Origin: an uncultured Erysipelotrichaceae bacterium
GTDB taxonomy: Bacteria; Bacillota_I; Bacilli_A; Erysipelotrichales; Erysipelotrichaceae
Assembly (NCBI GenBank): GCA_905201565.1
Contig: CAJKOS010000133.1
Span: forward strand, 1-5,251
Direction of reading: 5' to 3'
DNA length: 5,251 bases
Part shown: piece after piece, positions 5,192 through 5,251 of the stretch
How the letters are laid out: every line of letters starts with the position of its first letter
How positions within the stretch are numbered: the first letter of the stretch is position 1
The notes under the pieces: model-generated
What the model was told of the DNA's origin: nothing
What the model saw: only the letters and a program-made list of their open reading frames with translations
Database searches by the model: none
Program-made: the position numbers and the translations under genes

Positions 5192-5199
5192 TTTTTTTT
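5192..5199 (+). terminator. T8 tract directly after tRNA-Gly
   Basis: Eight consecutive Ts begin 2 nt after the tRNA discriminator base. No separate G/C-rich hairpin lies between the tRNA and the T-run. The tRNA T-arm hairpin ends at 5182, about 9 nt upstream, which is farther than in a standard intrinsic terminator. It probably ends or pauses the tRNA transcript, but it is not a classical terminator. Confidence 0.4.
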
Positions 5200-5220
5200 A
5201 TCTAAAACCCCAGCAGAATA

Positions 5221-5243
5221 CTCCCACCTCTACAGGTGGTGAG
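5221..5243 (+). repeat. Short hairpin at the right edge, possible IS200/IS605-type end or remnant
   Basis: CTCCCACCT and AGGTGGTGAG pair over 9 bp with one bulged T around the loop CTAC. No T-run follows in the visible bases, so it is not an obvious terminator. Subterminal hairpins of this size are typical of IS200/IS605 elements. The plus-strand frame across it (NTPTSTGGEMN) faintly recalls the C-terminal end of some TnpB proteins, an impression I cannot verify. Only about 50 bases are visible, so it could also be a leader or attenuator hairpin of the next gene. Confidence 0.3.
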
Positions 5244-5251
5244 ATGAATGC

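Noticed and set aside
1..5251. CRISPR array or tandem direct repeats
   Set aside because: I saw no regularly spaced direct repeats on either strand; the repetitive look of 3796-3890 is only A-rich lysine coding.

Overview
The window reads as ordinary chromosome of a low-to-moderate GC Gram-positive bacterium (Bacillota). Erysipelotrichia or a related clostridial line is my best guess, from the MutY Fe-S spacing (one residue longer than in E. coli), the TTGACA/TATAAT-type promoters, the purine-rich ribosome binding sites and the style of the membrane proteins. This placement is an inference.

The left third (1-1415, minus strand) holds two overlapping genes for membrane-anchored proteins of unknown function. 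The upstream gene is complete (369 aa). The downstream gene runs off the left edge after 104 codons. Over their three N-terminal membrane segments the two align without gaps for 76 residues, so they look like tandem paralogues in one operon. To their right is a minus-strand tRNA-Glu(UUC) with a good promoter and its own intrinsic terminator.

The centre (1781-4003, plus) is a 740-aa DUF262/DUF1524 protein of the GmrSD family, the group that includes modification-dependent (type IV) restriction enzymes and other anti-phage nucleases. It is a single fused polypeptide with a DUF4357/RAMA-like region and a lysine-rich tail. It has a leader of about 100 nt containing an 18-bp inverted repeat just before the ribosome binding site. 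No methyltransferase, BREX, Ssp or toxin gene is visible beside it.

The right third holds mutY (5070-4000, minus), the A/8-oxoG adenine glycosylase. It converges on the GmrSD-family gene with overlapping stop codons. A plus-strand tRNA-Gly(CCC) lies divergent from mutY, and the two promoters appear to interlock. The last 50 bases hold a short hairpin that may be part of an IS200/IS605-type end or another unresolved structure.

The layout alternates: tRNA-Glu and the defence-type gene are divergent, the defence-type gene and mutY are convergent, and mutY and tRNA-Gly are divergent. The most notable item is the solitary GmrSD-family gene between two tRNA loci, with its possible operator. I did not find a clearly new multi-gene system.
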